NCBI GenBank assembly: GCA_001689405.1
Contig: LUJO01000039.1
Coordinates: 1-57,909 of the forward strand
Source of the DNA: Candidatus Homeothermus arabinoxylanisolvens
GTDB lineage: Bacteria > Bacteroidota > Bacteroidia > Bacteroidales > Muribaculaceae
Reading direction: 5' to 3'
Length of the DNA: 57,909 nucleotides
The translations under genes were made by a program, and so were the position numbers. Below the pieces are notes generated by a model. The model worked only from the letters and a program-made list of their open reading frames with translations, was not told the DNA's origin and did no database searches. Positions within the stretch are counted from its first letter, which is position 1; each line of letters begins with the position of its first letter. Of this stretch, positions 33,738 through 42,675 are shown piece by piece.

Positions 33738-34862
33738 CTACGTTTTTAGCAACATGATCATTTTTACCGCCAAGTCAAACAATACTATCTTGCCGTTGCC
33801 GTTTCCGGCTATGTCGGTGTAAGCATTGTCAAGCTCCGCCATTATGCTCTGGACGTTGCGCTCGTTTATAAAACGGGCGAATTTCGAGCTGAAAGCCGCT
33901 TCCTCCCTGTTCAGGTAGTTCAGCTCCGGCTTGTTTATGTTGTAGATGAAGTTTTCCCGGATGAGCCGCTGGCAGTATTCAATGAATCTGAGTTCCTGTT
34001 CGCGTCCGAGTGCGGCTACTTCCGCGGCCCACTCCTTTAATTCTTTTACATGGCGTTGATAAGCCTGACGCATGAGGTTCATGAACAGGTCGAGAAACAG
34101 ATGATTTTCGCGGCTAAGGTTGAGGCTGTTATGCGCTTTTATCATATTGCCCTCGGCAAGGTGCGCCAAAGCCATGGCGTCGGCCGGATCTACCGAGAAG
34201 TTTTTTATCAGGTCGTCGGCTATCACATTGTCGGGCAGGCGTTTCAATACTATGCGTTGTGTGCGTGAGTATATCGTCGGCAATATTTTTTTTGCATCGT
34301 TGCTGACAAGTATGAATACGGTGTCGGAATACGGTTCCTCTATCTGTTTCAGCAATTTATTGGCCGCACTTTCATGAAGACGCTCGGGAAGCCATATAAG
34401 GGCCACCTTATATCGTGCCGCATGCGACGTATAGCTGAGTTTGCGTATGAGGGCATCGCTCTCGTCGACATATATGACCGGTTGAGTGGAAGGGGAGCCT
34501 AATGTGGCCATCCAGTTCTGGAAGTCCATGTACGGATTCTGCGACAGATAGTCGCGCCACTCGTCGATATAGTCGTCGCACAGGGTGGTCTGCCCGCTTT
34601 TCTTCTTTACAATCGGAAATACGAAATGAGTGTCGATATGGTTAAACGACCGGTGCTGAAGACATGAAGGACACACACCGCAACTGTCGCCGTCAGTACG
34701 GTTCTCGCAGTGTATGTACTGGGCCGCGGCCCGGGCAAGTGCGAATTTTCCTATCCCTTCCGGACCCTCAAGCAGTATGGCGTGGGGTATGCGGTCGTTG
34801 TCAATCATTGCACGCAGACGTTCTTTAGCGGTCTGATGTGATGGTATGTCGCTGAATTTCAT
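33738..34862 (-). CDS. holB: DNA polymerase III subunit delta'
   Basis: 374 residues. An AAA+ fold with LEGPEGIGKFALARAAAQYI (a Walker A that ends in K-F and is degenerate, as expected for delta'), a zinc-binding stretch CENRTDGDSCGVCPSC, and NKLLKQIEEPYSDTVFILVSND with the sensor region. It is part of the clamp loader. Neighbours are metF (16 bases) and the AddB-like gene. Confidence 0.92.
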   Translation of the reverse strand: MKFSDIPSHQTAKERLRAMIDNDRIPHAILLEGPEGIGKFALARAAAQYIHCENRTDGDSCGVCPSCLQHRSFNHIDTHFVFPIVKKKSGQTTLCDDYIDEWRDYLSQNPYMDFQNWMATLGSPSTQPVIYVDESDALIRKLSYTSHAARYKVALIWLPERLHESAANKLLKQIEEPYSDTVFILVSNDAKKILPTIYSRTQRIVLKRLPDNVIADDLIKNFSVDPADAMALAHLAEGNMIKAHNSLNLSRENHLFLDLFMNLMRQAYQRHVKELKEWAAEVAALGREQELRFIEYCQRLIRENFIYNINKPELNYLNREEAAFSSKFARFINERNVQSIMAELDNAYTDIAGNGNGKIVLFDLAVKMIMLLKT

Positions 34863-34878
34863 GGCGGAAATGTTTGAT

Positions 34879-35835
34879 TCAATAAACGGCGCGGGCTACC
34901 GCCTCGACGCTTTTTGTGGCATTTAATGAATAGAAGTGTATGCTTGGCACATTGTGGGCAATGAGGTCGGCAGCCTGTCCTTTACACCACTCGACACCGA
35001 TCTCTTTTGCCTGTGCGTCGTTTTCGCAGGCAATCAGTTCTTTGGCAAGCTCCATGGGCAGATCGACATGAAAGACTTTCGGCAGCAGGGTCAGCTGGCT
35101 TTTTGTAGTTATCGGTTTCAGCCCCGGAATGACGGGAACCGTTATGCCGGCCGCTCTACACCGGTCGACAAAGTTATAATACTTGTCGTTGTCAAAGAAC
35201 ATCTGGGTCACGATATATTCAGCCCCGTTGTCTACCTTGTGTTTCAGATACTGCAGGTCTATGTCGGGGTTGGGGGCTTCTTCATGTTTCTCGGGATAGC
35301 CCGCCACACCGTAGGAGAACTGTTCGCCGGTCACTATGTCCATTTTGGTGCCGTCTATGAAGTAGCCTTTGTTGAACTCGTTGACCTGCATCTGCAGCTC
35401 CGATGCATGGGCATATCCGTTGTCGTTCGGTATGAAACGGCTATCGTGTTTCGCTTTGTCGCCGCGCAATATGAGCAGGTTGGTTATGCCAAGAAAGTTG
35501 AGGTCGATAAGGGCATATTCGGTCTCTATTTTGGAGAAACCGCTGCATATGATGTGGGGCACTGCCGGTATGCCGTATTTTTGCTGTATGGCGGCTGCCA
35601 CCGCCACTGTGCCGGGGCGACTCCGTTCACTTACTTTCTGGTAAAGACCGTCGGGGGTGTTCTTGTATACCATCTCGCTGCGGTGAGTGGTTATGTTGAT
35701 ATACAACGGATTGAACTCCTTGAGCGAATCTATGTTGCGAAACAACTGGGCTATACCGCGTCCTTTGAGCGGGGGCAGTACTTCAAATGAAAATCCAGTG
35801 CGTCCGTTGGCCGCTATTATGTCGGTTATTTTCAT
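34879..35835 (-). CDS. metF: methylenetetrahydrofolate reductase [NAD(P)H]
   Basis: 318 residues, a TIM-barrel flavoprotein. Signatures are FSFEVLPPLKGRG near the N-terminus, HIICSGFSKIETEYALIDLNFLGITNLLILRGDK and GAEYIVTQMFFDNDKYYNFVDRCRAAGI. It reduces 5,10-methylene-THF to 5-methyl-THF for methionine synthesis. Same direction as tsaB, 39 bases downstream of it. Confidence 0.96.
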   Translation of the reverse strand: MKITDIIAANGRTGFSFEVLPPLKGRGIAQLFRNIDSLKEFNPLYINITTHRSEMVYKNTPDGLYQKVSERSRPGTVAVAAAIQQKYGIPAVPHIICSGFSKIETEYALIDLNFLGITNLLILRGDKAKHDSRFIPNDNGYAHASELQMQVNEFNKGYFIDGTKMDIVTGEQFSYGVAGYPEKHEEAPNPDIDLQYLKHKVDNGAEYIVTQMFFDNDKYYNFVDRCRAAGITVPVIPGLKPITTKSQLTLLPKVFHVDLPMELAKELIACENDAQAKEIGVEWCKGQAADLIAHNVPSIHFYSLNATKSVEAVARAVY

Positions 35836-35874
35836 CGGCGATAATGATGATTGGTCAAAGGTGTATATGACCGG

Positions 35875-36567
35875 TTAGAAAATCGATTTGGGTTTTGTGG
35901 CTTGAAACTCTTTCAGATAACGTGGTGTCGAGTAGGCGAGGTCAAGAAAGTCGCGGTTTCTGTAGGCACGTTCCGCGAGAGCCGTCATGTTGGCCGCCAA
36001 AGGATGTATCTCCGTTATGAAGTTGGCGTTTTTGTGCTTTTCGAGAAGCGGTCGGGCTTTGTCGCTTCCGTTTCCGAAAAATATTACAGGTCCGCGGTCA
36101 AGATACTTGTCATAGCTGTTTTCGTCAAGGATGAGCGGAGTGGGAGCGAGCAATGTTTCCAGCGCGTAATTGTATACGGCCGTATAGACCTCCATACGGC
36201 GTGCGTCAATCATTGGCGCAAACATCACGTCGCTGTCAAAAAAATCGCTGAACATCACCGTCACGGCCATTATGGCCAATGTGTCGACTCCGATCAAAGG
36301 TATGTCAAGAGCATAAGCCAGTCCTTTGGCTTCCGAAAGCCCTATGCGCAGGCCGGTGTAACTTCCCGGACCTATGCTTACGGCTACGGCATCGAGCTTC
36401 AGGTTCTTGCTTTTGGCTTCTTCAATGCAGTCTTTGATGTAACCGCTTAACAGCGTGGCGTGGTTGTGTCCGCGATAATCCTCACGTTGTGTCACGACTT
36501 GGCCGTCGTAAGTCAACGCTACGGAGCATACGTCGGTCGATGTTTCTATATTTAAAATTGCCGCCAT
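35875..36567 (-). CDS. tsaB: tRNA threonylcarbamoyladenosine biosynthesis protein TsaB
   Basis: 230 residues, an ASKHA-fold protein. The start MAAILNIETSTDVCSVALTYDG and SIGPGSYTGLRIGLSEAKGLAYALDIPLIGVDTL are diagnostic. It is a partner of TsaD and TsaE in making t6A37 in ANN-decoding tRNAs. First gene of the tsaB-metF-holB-addB-hemW run, with a minus-strand promoter box just upstream. Confidence 0.95.
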   Translation of the reverse strand: MAAILNIETSTDVCSVALTYDGQVVTQREDYRGHNHATLLSGYIKDCIEEAKSKNLKLDAVAVSIGPGSYTGLRIGLSEAKGLAYALDIPLIGVDTLAIMAVTVMFSDFFDSDVMFAPMIDARRMEVYTAVYNYALETLLAPTPLILDENSYDKYLDRGPVIFFGNGSDKARPLLEKHKNANFITEIHPLAANMTALAERAYRNRDFLDLAYSTPRYLKEFQATKPKSIF

Positions 36568-36593
36568 TTACTTTGTCGTTGAATAATTTATTA

Positions 36594-36601
36594 CAAAGTT
36601 A
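36594..36601 (-). promoter_or_regulatory. Bacteroidota -7 box before tsaB
   Basis: TAACTTTG on the minus strand, 26 bases before the tsaB ATG. The -33 element is unclear. Confidence 0.4.
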
Positions 36602-36634
36602 CGATTTAATTCCGTTAATGTCGGGAGTTTTTTT

Positions 36635-36642
36635 TAATTTTG
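36635..36642 (+). promoter_or_regulatory. Bacteroidota -7 box before yicC
   Basis: TAATTTTG lies 17 bases before the yicC ATG, divergent from the tsaB box, so one 92-base gap carries two back-to-back promoters. Confidence 0.4.
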
Positions 36643-36659
36643 TAAGAAAATAACAGCCC

Positions 36660-37535
36660 ATGATACTTTCCATGACCGGGTTTGGCAAATCGGTTGCCTC
36701 TATCCCGAATAAAAAAATAACCGTCGAGATAAAATCGCTCAACAGTAAGCAACTTGATATAACTTCGCGTGTGCCTGCGGCATTCCGCGAAAAGGAATTG
36801 GCGTTCCGCAACATGATAGCGGCGCGTCTTGAACGCGGCAAGGTGGATTTCCAGATTTATGCCGAGTCGATAGGGGCGGAGCCTACGGTGTCGCTCAATG
36901 TGCCGTTGATGGCCTCGTATAAGGCACAGGTGGAGGAGATGGCCCGTCAGCTTGGCATAGCTTGGCCCGATGACTGGTACAGTGTGCTGCTGCGGTTTCC
37001 CGAGACTGTGAAGAGCGAACTTCCGGCTGCGATATCGGAGGAGGACGCCAAGGTGCTTTCTGACGCTGTCAGCGAGGCCATAGAGGCTCTTATGCAGTTC
37101 AGAGAGAAAGAGGGCCGTAAACTTTACGAGTTCTTTACAAAAAAGATAGAGAATATAAGAGCGCTTCTCACTGCGGTAGAGCCTTTTGAAAAGGAGCGTG
37201 TGAGCAAGATCCGTGCCCGTATCATGGACAATCTGTCAAAACTCGACGGAGTGGCATTTGATAAAAACCGTCTTGAGCAGGAGATGATTTTCTATATTGA
37301 AAAACTGGACGTAAACGAGGAGAAGCAGCGCCTTGCACAGCACCTCAATTACTTCATGGAGACTATGGAGAACGGCTCCGGACAAGGTAAGAAACTGGGC
37401 TTTATAAGTCAGGAGATGGGGCGTGAAATCAATACATTGGGCTCCAAGTCAAACCATGCCGAGATGCAGAAGATCGTCGTTAAGATGAAGGACGAGCTTG
37501 AGCAGATAAAAGAACAGGTGCTTAACGTAATGTAA
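36660..37535 (+). CDS. YicC family endoribonuclease-like protein
   Basis: 291 residues. The start MILSMTGFGKSVASIPNKKITVEIKSLNSKQLDITSRVP and the C-terminal GKKLGFISQEMGREINTLGSKSNHAEMQKIVVKMKDELEQIKEQVLNV are YicC signatures. YicC proteins are linked to RNA decay and stationary phase. The gene is 7 bases before gmk, a very common YicC-gmk pairing in bacteria. Confidence 0.92.
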   Translation: MILSMTGFGKSVASIPNKKITVEIKSLNSKQLDITSRVPAAFREKELAFRNMIAARLERGKVDFQIYAESIGAEPTVSLNVPLMASYKAQVEEMARQLGIAWPDDWYSVLLRFPETVKSELPAAISEEDAKVLSDAVSEAIEALMQFREKEGRKLYEFFTKKIENIRALLTAVEPFEKERVSKIRARIMDNLSKLDGVAFDKNRLEQEMIFYIEKLDVNEEKQRLAQHLNYFMETMENGSGQGKKLGFISQEMGREINTLGSKSNHAEMQKIVVKMKDELEQIKEQVLNVM

Positions 37536-37542
37536 CTGATGT

Positions 37543-38112
37543 ATGGCGGGTAAGATTATTATTGTTTCGGCTCCGTCGGGCTGCGGTAAGTCGACTATTA
37601 TAAATGCGCTTTTTGAAAAGGGCGATATCGACATGCAATTCTCAGTGTCGGCTACGAGCCGCTCACCGCGCGAAGGCGAGGAGCACGGGGTGCATTATTA
37701 TTTTCTTACCGAGGACGAATTCCGGCGCAAAATCGATGCCGGCGATTTTGTCGAGTACGAGGAGGTTTATAAAGGACGTTTCTACGGTACCTTGCGGAGC
37801 GAGATAGACCGTGTGGTCGATAGCGGCCATAACGTGGTGCTTGATATCGACGTCAAGGGAGCTATGAACGTGAAGCGTATATACGGCGACAGGGCATTGG
37901 CCGTCTTTATAATGCCGCCGTCAATCGATGAGTTGCGCGCAAGACTGGAGATGCGTGCCACCGATGCTCCGGAGGTAATCGAGGAGCGTGTAGGCAAAGC
38001 CGCTTATGAACTGACATTTGCTCCCGGCTATGATGTGACCGTGGTAAATGATGACCTTGCCGAAGCTGTGTCGGAAGTACATGATGTCATAACCGATTTC
38101 TTGGCCAAGTGA
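37543..38112 (+). CDS. gmk: guanylate kinase
   Basis: 189 residues. The P-loop SAPSGCGKST is at residues 8-17, followed by SATSRSPREGEEHGVHYYFLTEDEF for GMP binding and the lid region. It phosphorylates GMP to GDP. Its TGA overlaps the GTG start of nadD. Confidence 0.96.
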   Translation: MAGKIIIVSAPSGCGKSTIINALFEKGDIDMQFSVSATSRSPREGEEHGVHYYFLTEDEFRRKIDAGDFVEYEEVYKGRFYGTLRSEIDRVVDSGHNVVLDIDVKGAMNVKRIYGDRALAVFIMPPSIDELRARLEMRATDAPEVIEERVGKAAYELTFAPGYDVTVVNDDLAEAVSEVHDVITDFLAK

Positions 38113-38711
38113 AAGAAGTGGTAGGTGTATTGGGCGGCTCGTTCAATCCGATTCATTCGGGACATCTTATGCTCGCTTCCTACATAGCGCAATACGGCCC
38201 GGTCGACAGTGTGTGGCTCGTATTGTCGCCGCGCAGTCCGTTTAAGTCCGATAAGATTCTGGCGCCGGACAGTCACCGCCTTGCCATGCTTGAAATGGCA
38301 TGCGGGCTATCGTCGGTCATAAACAGCTGCGACATCGAATTGTCGTTACCGCGCCCGTCTTATACTATAACGACATTGCGCACTCTTGCGGCCCGTTATC
38401 CCGATAAAACTTTCCGTCTGATTATAGGCAGCGATAATTGGGCCGGTTTCAGCGGTTGGAAAGAGAGCGAGGCCATACTTGATGAGTTCGGCCTTATGAT
38501 ATATCCTCGCCCCGATTATGAACTCGGCGAAGTGCATGACTCGCGCGTGACGCCGATTAAAGCTCCCGTCATTGAAGTGTCGTCATCATTTGTCCGCAAA
38601 GGCATATCGGAAGGAAAGGATATGAACTTTTTCCTGCCTTCGCAAGTATATGAGTATATCATAAACAATAAACTGTACATAAACAACGATGGACCGGAAA
38701 TCGATAAATAA
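38109..38711 (+). CDS. nadD: nicotinate-nucleotide adenylyltransferase
   Basis: 200 residues from a GTG start that overlaps the gmk stop (GTGA). The nucleotidyltransferase motif GGSFNPIHSGHLMLA and the second motif SSSFVRKGISEG are present, with IIGSDNWAGFSGW between. It makes nicotinate adenine dinucleotide. The last 23 bases overlap the next gene. Confidence 0.94.
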   Translation: MKEVVGVLGGSFNPIHSGHLMLASYIAQYGPVDSVWLVLSPRSPFKSDKILAPDSHRLAMLEMACGLSSVINSCDIELSLPRPSYTITTLRTLAARYPDKTFRLIIGSDNWAGFSGWKESEAILDEFGLMIYPRPDYELGEVHDSRVTPIKAPVIEVSSSFVRKGISEGKDMNFFLPSQVYEYIINNKLYINNDGPEIDK

Positions 38712-39198
38712 CAACGCCCTCGCTTTTATAGCGTTGTGCAATGAGTACTGTCAGACTCTCGAGCGAGTTCGTGAAGCCGATCGTGACGATTTTGTCGCTT
38801 CGATGTTGAGGCTGCTCCCCCGTATATATATTTCGGCGTCTGATCTTAAGATAGACAGTGTGCTCGAAGACGCGTATATCGACGGCAAACTCGACGAAGA
38901 CTATTATGACGCCATACGTCGCGGCGTGGAAAATCTGCTTGGCCCTGACGATACATATCTTGAAGTGTTTGAGGAGGATATGAAGTATTCCGACACGCCT
39001 ATCGCCGCATCGATTTCAGAAAGCCTAGCCGACATATTTCAGGTATTTTACAACTTTCTCGAAACAGTGAAGGATGTGCCGGAAGAGCTTGTCATACTGG
39101 GCCTTATAGCTGTAAAAGAAGACTTCGAGTCCTATTGGAGCCGTATTCTGTGTAACGTGCTCCGGGCTCTTAACCAGCTGCGCTATTCAGCAGTGTAA
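38689..39198 (+). CDS. DUF5063-like small acidic protein
   Basis: 169 residues, acidic and mostly helical, with no signal or membrane segment. The features YCQTLERVREADRDDFVASMLRLLPRIYISASDLK and the tyrosine and aspartate-rich middle match the DUF5063 family, a Bacteroidota protein of unknown function. It overlaps nadD by 23 bases and is the fourth gene of the yicC-gmk-nadD operon. Confidence 0.75.
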   Translation: MDRKSINNNALAFIALCNEYCQTLERVREADRDDFVASMLRLLPRIYISASDLKIDSVLEDAYIDGKLDEDYYDAIRRGVENLLGPDDTYLEVFEEDMKYSDTPIAASISESLADIFQVFYNFLETVKDVPEELVILGLIAVKEDFESYWSRILCNVLRALNQLRYSAV

Positions 39199-39206
39199 GC
39201 CGGTTT

Positions 39207-39572
39207 TCAGACCGCCTTGCCGAACGGATTGAACGCGAGCCGGGCCAGTTTGAAGTGCTGGACACCGAAAGGTATGCCCACAATGGTGATGAAAAACAGC
39301 AGTCCGAAGCCCACGTGAGTAAGCGCTATGGGTATGCCGCCGACAAACCACCATATTACGTTGAGTATGGTGTTCAGGCATCCGTTGGAAGTGGGCGACG
39401 GCAATACTTTGGTGCCAAACGGCACAAGAGCCACCGCCGCAAGTTTAAGCGTTTGCAGCCCGAACGGTATGCCGATGATGGTGCACATCATGGCCACACT
39501 TGACATTATATATTCAATGGCTATTGCGAAGCCTCCGAATATTATCCAGATGATATTTAAGAACAGATTCAT
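39207..39572 (-). CDS. YccF domain-containing inner membrane protein
   Basis: 121 residues in two similar halves, each with a hydrophobic segment followed by GIPFGLQTLKLAAVALVPFG or GIPFGVQHFKLARLAFNPFG, the duplicated YccF motif. About four membrane segments. Function unknown. Convergent with the DUF5063 gene, 8 bases apart. Confidence 0.9.
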   Translation of the reverse strand: MNLFLNIIWIIFGGFAIAIEYIMSSVAMMCTIIGIPFGLQTLKLAAVALVPFGTKVLPSPTSNGCLNTILNVIWWFVGGIPIALTHVGFGLLFFITIVGIPFGVQHFKLARLAFNPFGKAV

Positions 39573-39591
39573 TTTTTGATAACGTTGTATG

Positions 39592-39622
39592 CAAAGTTAT
39601 TGTTTTTAATCGGTATGCACAA
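39592..39622 (-). promoter_or_regulatory. promoter of the yccF-like gene
   Basis: On the minus strand TTG (complement of 39620-39622), 20 bases, then TAACTTTG (complement of 39592-39599) fit the Bacteroidota consensus, 19 bases before the ATG. Confidence 0.55.
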
Positions 39623-39714
39623 GTCTTGTTCCGGCAGCTTTCAATTAGTCATCGCGTATAATGCCGGTTTGATAAAAATTTAGTAAATTGCACGCTGAAT
39701 CAATAATCAAGGTA

Positions 39715-40599
39715 ATGAAAGGAATAGTTCTCGCCGGAGGAAGCGGTACCCGCCTGTATCCTATCACTAAAGGTGTGTCCAAGCAGCTTTTGCCGGTCTA
39801 CGACAAGCCGATGATATATTATCCGGTATCGGTGTTGATGCTTGCCGGAATACGTGACATACTTATCATCTCTACACCCGATGATCTGCCCGGCTTTAAG
39901 AGGTTGCTGGGCGACGGCTCGGCTATAGGGGTGAAGTTCAGCTATGCCGAACAGCCTAAGCCCGAAGGGCTCGCGCAGGCCTTCATTATCGGAGAGCGGT
40001 TTATCGGAGACGATGACGTGTGTCTTGTGCTTGGCGACAATATATTTTACGGTCAGGGCTTTACCGGGATGTTGCTCGATGCCGCGCGCATTACCGAACA
40101 AGAGCGTAAGAGCGTTATTTTTGCCTACAAGGTTAAGGACCCTCAGCGTTACGGGGTAGTGGCTTTCGATAAAGAGGGCAATGCGGTGGATATTCAGGAG
40201 AAACCCGAGTTTCCCGTTTCGGATTATGCCGTAGTAGGACTGTACTTTTATCCTAACGATGTCGTTCATGTGGCCAAAGGTGTGAAGCCGTCGGCCCGTG
40301 GTGAATTGGAGATAACCTCCGTCAATCTTGAATACCTTGAGCGTAAATCATTGGCTGTTAAGCTGCTCGGACGCGGATTTGCATGGCTCGATACCGGTAC
40401 TGTCGACTCGTTGCAGGAGGCGTCGGCTTTTGTGGAGTCGGTTGAGAAGCGTCAGGGGTTTCAGGTTGCCGCGCTTGAAGAGATCGCTTTCAGAAAAGGC
40501 TACATAACCGCCTCGCAGCTTGCGGCCCTTGCCGCACCTATGGCCAATAACGCCTACGGAGCTTACCTCTTGCAACTTGCAGAAAATGGATTGCAGTAG
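39715..40599 (+). CDS. rfbA: glucose-1-phosphate thymidylyltransferase
   Basis: 294 residues from the ATG giving MKGIVLAGGSGTRLYPITKGVSKQLLPVYDKPMIYYP; the nine-codon upstream extension is unlikely. The GGSGTRL nucleotide motif, LGDNIFYGQGF and EKPEFPVSDYAVVGLYFY are RmlA signatures. It makes dTDP-glucose. The stop overlaps the start of the aminotransferase gene by 14 bases, so the enzyme feeds the amino-sugar steps encoded next. No rfbB/C/D in this window. Confidence 0.95.
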   Translation: MKGIVLAGGSGTRLYPITKGVSKQLLPVYDKPMIYYPVSVLMLAGIRDILIISTPDDLPGFKRLLGDGSAIGVKFSYAEQPKPEGLAQAFIIGERFIGDDDVCLVLGDNIFYGQGFTGMLLDAARITEQERKSVIFAYKVKDPQRYGVVAFDKEGNAVDIQEKPEFPVSDYAVVGLYFYPNDVVHVAKGVKPSARGELEITSVNLEYLERKSLAVKLLGRGFAWLDTGTVDSLQEASAFVESVEKRQGFQVAALEEIAFRKGYITASQLAALAAPMANNAYGAYLLQLAENGLQ

Positions 40600-41716
40600 G
40601 AGCGGGCGCAAATATCCTTTTCTTGACCTCGGAATGGTCAATGCTCCATATGCCGCCCGACTGCAGGACGCTTGTGCGCGTGTCATAGCCGGAGGCCGTT
40701 ATATAGGAGGTCGCGAGGTTGAGGAATTTGAACGCGAACTTGCCGCATTCTGCGGTTGCCGCCATGCGGTGGGCACAGCCAACGGACTTGACGCCCTGCG
40801 CCTGATATTATTGTCTTATATCGCTCTCGGTGTCATGGCGCCCGGTGATGAGGTGATTGTGCCGGCCAATACTTATATAGCTACATTTCTTGCCGTGACA
40901 CATGCCGGACTTGTGCCTGTGGCGGTGGAGCCCGACATGTATACCTACAATATTGATGTAAACAGAATTGCCGATGCGTTGACACCGCGTACACGCGCTG
41001 TCATTCCGGTACATCTTTATGGGCGGCCCTGTGAAATGGGGGCGATACGTGCTGTCGCGGAACGTTACGGGCTGAAAGTCATAGAAGACAATGCTCAGGC
41101 CATAGGCGCCTTTGCCGGATCGGAGCGCACGGGGCACCTCGGCGATGCCGCTGCATTCAGTTTTTATCCTACGAAAAATCTCGGGGCGCTCGGCGATGCC
41201 GGTGCGGTGACTACCGATGACCCCGTATTGGCCGATACGGTGAGAGCTTTGGGCAATTACGGCGGCAATGACCGGTACGACAAGACTTATTGCGGTTATA
41301 ACAGCCGGCTCGACCCTATACAGGCCGCCATGCTGCGTGTAAAACTTCAGGACATTGATGTGGTTAATGAAAGCCGCAGAGCCATCGCCGCCGTATACGG
41401 CCGTGAGATTGTCAATAGCCGCGTGACGCTTCCCGATCATGGCTCTCCCGGACATGTATGGCACCAGTATGTAGTGCGGGTAGGCGATCGTGAGCATTTC
41501 CGTAATTACATGTCGCGGTGTGGGGTGGAGACCGACGTGCACTATCCCGTGCCGCCTCATATGCAGACCTGCTACCGTTCCGGTTATGCCGGCCGGTTTC
41601 CTGTAGCCGAGACTCTTGCCCGCGAGGTGGTGAGCCTGCCCGTCAATCCGGCATGTACCTCCGTGCACGACGCCTGCGATATATCCGAAATAATCAACGC
41701 CTATGTCTGCCCGTAA
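40586..41716 (+). CDS. DegT/DnrJ/EryC1/StrS aminotransferase (FdtB/QdtB-like)
   Basis: 376 residues from ATG 40586, inside the end of rfbA; a longer frame to 40520 is not needed. PLP-fold markers are GTANGLDALRLIL, VIPVHLYGRPCEMGAI and EDNAQAIGAFA. The Schiff-base lysine is in SFYPTKNLGALGDAGAV. Next to a sugar ketoisomerase, it is best read as dTDP-3-oxo-6-deoxyhexose 3-aminotransferase giving dTDP-Fuc3N or dTDP-Qui3N. Confidence 0.9.
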   Translation: MDCSRSGRKYPFLDLGMVNAPYAARLQDACARVIAGGRYIGGREVEEFERELAAFCGCRHAVGTANGLDALRLILLSYIALGVMAPGDEVIVPANTYIATFLAVTHAGLVPVAVEPDMYTYNIDVNRIADALTPRTRAVIPVHLYGRPCEMGAIRAVAERYGLKVIEDNAQAIGAFAGSERTGHLGDAAAFSFYPTKNLGALGDAGAVTTDDPVLADTVRALGNYGGNDRYDKTYCGYNSRLDPIQAAMLRVKLQDIDVVNESRRAIAAVYGREIVNSRVTLPDHGSPGHVWHQYVVRVGDREHFRNYMSRCGVETDVHYPVPPHMQTCYRSGYAGRFPVAETLAREVVSLPVNPACTSVHDACDISEIINAYVCP

Positions 41717-42143
41717 AGAAGATGCCCGCCGTGCTGCTACAATCGATAGCTGTCGCCTGATAACTCTTGACACTCACGGCGATGCGTCGACAGGTACACT
41801 TTCCGTAATTGAAAACGGCTCGATAGAAGGTTTTGTAATCAGACGGGTATACTTTATATATGATGTGCCGGCGGGTGTGTCACGCGGACATCATTCCCAC
41901 AAGAGTCTTGACCAGATAATAGTGGCCTTGCACGGCAGTTTCGATATAACTGTCGATGACGGACGTGATAAGCGTACTTATCATATGGGTAATCCGTCGG
42001 AGGGGCTTTTGGTCGTTTCAGGCATATGGCGCTCTATCGATAACTTTTCGCCCGGTGCCGTGTGCATGGTTCTTGCTTCCGACATATACGAAGAGGCGGA
42101 CTATATCCGCCTCTACAGTGAGTTTCTATATACAAAACGTTAG
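41703..42143 (+). CDS. sugar 3,4-ketoisomerase, FdtA/QdtA-like cupin
   Basis: 146 residues. Cupin core VSRGHHSHKSLDQIIVALHGSFDITVDDGRDK contains the metal-free catalytic histidines of dTDP-4-oxo-6-deoxyglucose 3,4-oxoisomerases, and GIWRSIDNFSPGAVCMVLASDIYEEADYIR completes the fold. It makes the 3-oxo sugar used by the aminotransferase encoded just upstream, which it overlaps by 14 bases. Whether the product is galacto (Fuc3N) or gluco (Qui3N) cannot be told from these motifs. Convergent with tpx, 5 bases apart. Confidence 0.88.
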   Translation: MSARKEDARRAATIDSCRLITLDTHGDASTGTLSVIENGSIEGFVIRRVYFIYDVPAGVSRGHHSHKSLDQIIVALHGSFDITVDDGRDKRTYHMGNPSEGLLVVSGIWRSIDNFSPGAVCMVLASDIYEEADYIRLYSEFLYTKR

Positions 42144-42148
42144 TGCTG

Positions 42149-42646
42149 TCAGAGCATTTTCAGCGCTGCGTCATAATCGGGTTCATGTGTTATCTCGTCG
42201 ACAAGCTCGCGATATATGACATTGCGGTTCTCGTCGATGATTATGACCGCACGAGCGAGCAGACCCTTCAGCGGTCCGTCAACAAGTTCGACACCATATT
42301 CTTTGACAAACTCCGGCGAGCGGAATGCCGATGCGGGATATACGTCGGCTATGTTCTCGACCGTGCAGAAGCGCTTGGCTGCAAACGGCAGGTCCATTGA
42401 CACACATAATACCACAGCACCTTTTTTGTCGGCTGCCTTCTCATTGAATTTTCTTACGCTCATGGCGCATACGGCCGTATCGAGGCTGGGAAATATATTG
42501 AGAACTATCTTCTTGCCGGGAAACGACTCAAGGCTGAGTTCTTTTAGGTCGGCGTCGACAAGCTTGAAGTCGGGAGCTTTGGTTCCTACGGAGGGTAGAT
42601 TGCCTGAAGTATGACACGCGTTGCCGGTGAAATATACGGTTTCCAT
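42149..42646 (-). CDS. tpx: thiol peroxidase (atypical 2-Cys peroxiredoxin)
   Basis: 165 residues. The peroxidatic Cys60 lies in FPSLDTAVCAMSVRKFNE and the resolving Cys94 in AAKRFC, nearly the same spacing as in E. coli Tpx. It reduces hydroperoxides with thioredoxin. It follows the thioredoxin-fold gene by 29 bases. Confidence 0.96.
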   Translation of the reverse strand: METVYFTGNACHTSGNLPSVGTKAPDFKLVDADLKELSLESFPGKKIVLNIFPSLDTAVCAMSVRKFNEKAADKKGAVVLCVSMDLPFAAKRFCTVENIADVYPASAFRSPEFVKEYGVELVDGPLKGLLARAVIIIDENRNVIYRELVDEITHEPDYDAALKML

Positions 42647-42675
42647 AATTACATAAAGTTTTGTTAGATGATTTT

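Noticed and set aside
34936..35790. 284-residue plus-strand open frame opposite metF
   Set aside because: Shadow; metF signatures are unambiguous.
40808..41773. 321-residue minus-strand open frame opposite the aminotransferase gene
   Set aside because: Shadow of a gene with a clear PLP lysine motif; composition of the minus translation is unlike a real protein (many His, Arg and Tyr).
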